Part shown: positions 6,564-7,311 of the stretch, in pieces | Position numbering within the stretch: the first letter of the stretch is position 1 | How the letters are laid out: each line of letters begins with the position of its first letter | Source: Hyphomonadaceae bacterium UBA4763 | Lineage (GTDB): Bacteria; Pseudomonadota; Alphaproteobacteria; Caulobacterales; Aquidulcibacteraceae | DNA: 7,311 nucleotides | NCBI GenBank assembly: GCA_002403455.1 | Contig: DHHV01000141.1 | Location: 19,894 to 27,204 of the forward strand | Direction of reading: 5' to 3' | Notes under the pieces: model-generated | Told to the model about the DNA's origin: nothing | The model's input: only the letters and a program-made list of their open reading frames with translations | The model's database searches: none | Position numbers and translations under genes: made by a program

Positions 6564-6637
6564 CAGGTGGACGCGAAATCCAACGATGATGACATGGGTC
6601 TTGTCGAACACCGGCTTTCCAGCGCTTCAGAGATAGA

Positions 6638-6663
6638 TTGAGGGGCGGCGCCGCCTTTCTCAA
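6638..6663 (+). repeat. Extended inverted repeat ahead of the fadJ-like gene
   Basis: A perfect 12-base palindrome, GGCGGCGCCGCC (6644-6655), is flanked by TTGAG (6638-6642) and CTCAA (6659-6663), which also pair, leaving a small G/TTT internal loop. In RNA this gives a hairpin ending 12 bases before the ribosome site GGGAG at 6676-6680. It may act on expression or stability of the downstream gene. There is no U-tract. Confidence 0.45.
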
Positions 6664-6688
6664 GTAAATGGATATGGGAGTCTCTATC

Positions 6689-7311
6689 ATGCACACCTTC
6701 CAACTCGCCATCGAAGACGGCATCCTGATCGCGACTTTCGACGTGCCGGGCCGCTCGATGAACACCATCACCCGCGAGGTGATGGCGGACTTGCCGGCTT
6801 TGGTCGAGCGGATCAAAACCGATCCGGAGGTCAAAGGCTGCGTGATCGCTTCGGGCAAAGCCTCTGGATTTTGCGCCGGCGCTGATTTGGGCGAGATGAA
6901 CCAGAATCTTGGCGGCGGCGCCGCGAGCGCCGATGCGGACTCGCAATTGAAGGCGGCGTTCGATGCAGCCTTCACGCTCAATAAATCGCTGCGGGCGCTC
7001 GAAACCTGCGGCAAACCGGTCGCCTGCGCGCTACAGGGCTTAGCCTTGGGCGGCGGGCTCGAAATCGCGCTCGCCTGCCATTACCGGGTTGCAGCCAATG
7101 ACAATCCAAAACTGCAATTGGGCTTGCCGGAGGCCAAAGTGGGCCTTCTCCCGGGCGCCGGCGGCACCCAGCGTCTGCCCCGCCTGATGGGCGTCATGGC
7201 GGCGCTGCCGCTGATCCTCGAAGGCAAGTCGATGACGGCGCAAGAAGCGCTCGCCGGCGGAGAGGTCCACGCATTGGCCCCCAGCGCCGAGCTGATCGCC
7301 AACGCCAAGGC
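6689..7311 (+). CDS. fadJ: FadB/FadJ-type enoyl-CoA hydratase / 3-hydroxyacyl-CoA dehydrogenase, N-terminal part
   Basis: This is an open frame from ATG 6689 running off the window, with 207 codons visible. They form a crotonase-fold enoyl-CoA hydratase domain: SGFCAGADLGEM (59-70) for the oxyanion/CoA region, GLALGGGLEIALACHYRVA (117-135) with Glu125, and LPEAKVGLLPGAGGTQRLPRL (147-166) with Glu148. Glu125 and Glu148 correspond to the two catalytic glutamates of FadB-type hydratases, so the hydratase should be active. The order of elements and GGTQRLPRL are those of multifunctional FadB/FadJ alpha subunits, which continue into a 3-hydroxyacyl-CoA dehydrogenase. That half lies outside the window, so a stand-alone hydratase is not strictly excluded. 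GGGAG (6676-6680) precedes the start by eight bases. It is the fourth gene of the operon, 139 bases after the thiolase. The gene symbol is by family resemblance. Confidence 0.88.
   Translation, partial: MHTFQLAIEDGILIATFDVPGRSMNTITREVMADLPALVERIKTDPEVKGCVIASGKASGFCAGADLGEMNQNLGGGAASADADSQLKAAFDAAFTLNKSLRALETCGKPVACALQGLALGGGLEIALACHYRVAANDNPKLQLGLPEAKVGLLPGAGGTQRLPRLMGVMAALPLILEGKSMTAQEALAGGEVHALAPSAELIANAK

Overview
The window looks like ordinary chromosomal DNA of a high-GC proteobacterium, most likely an alphaproteobacterium and perhaps Hyphomicrobiales. This rests on the gene order (a MerR regulator followed by a large DmdC/FadE-type acyl-CoA dehydrogenase, thiolase and FadB/FadJ) and on overall protein character. 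No database search was possible. The central theme is fatty-acid or acyl-CoA beta-oxidation. I see no mobile element, CRISPR array, tRNA or rRNA, and no clear case for an undescribed multi-gene system.

Left part (1-1482): the window opens inside the 3' end of an aas-like gene (acyl-ACP synthetase / 2-acyl-glycerophosphoethanolamine acyltransferase) on the + strand. It carries an apparent one-base insertion in a CCC run at about 389-391. As written, the reading frame is lost just before the conserved C-terminal lysine motif. Seven bases beyond its natural stop, a nitronate monooxygenase-family flavoprotein gene runs convergently on the - strand (1482-523).

Centre (1483-2237): a 125-base divergent intergenic region separates the flavoprotein gene from a MerR-family regulator (1608-2138). 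It contains a dense cluster of TTGACG/AACGT half-sites overlapping a plausible promoter, and the predicted transcription start falls almost on the regulator's start codon. This suggests autoregulation and possibly a leaderless transcript. A related partial site lies in the 99-base gap before the next gene.

Right part (2238-7311): four collinear genes form a probable beta-oxidation operon. They are a 594-residue acyl-CoA dehydrogenase with the extra C-terminal domain of the DmdC/FadE5 type, a 386-residue LCAD-like acyl-CoA dehydrogenase whose catalytic glutamate sits at the alternative position, a 401-residue thiolase, and the N-terminal enoyl-CoA hydratase domain of a FadB/FadJ-type multifunctional enzyme cut off by the window end. 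Together they could carry an acyl-CoA through dehydrogenation, hydration, 3-hydroxy oxidation and thiolysis. The MerR protein is the likely local regulator. The intercistronic gaps are rather long (85, 75 and 139 bases), and each holds a GC-rich inverted repeat without a convincing U-tract.

No gene-free stretch exceeds about 140 bases.
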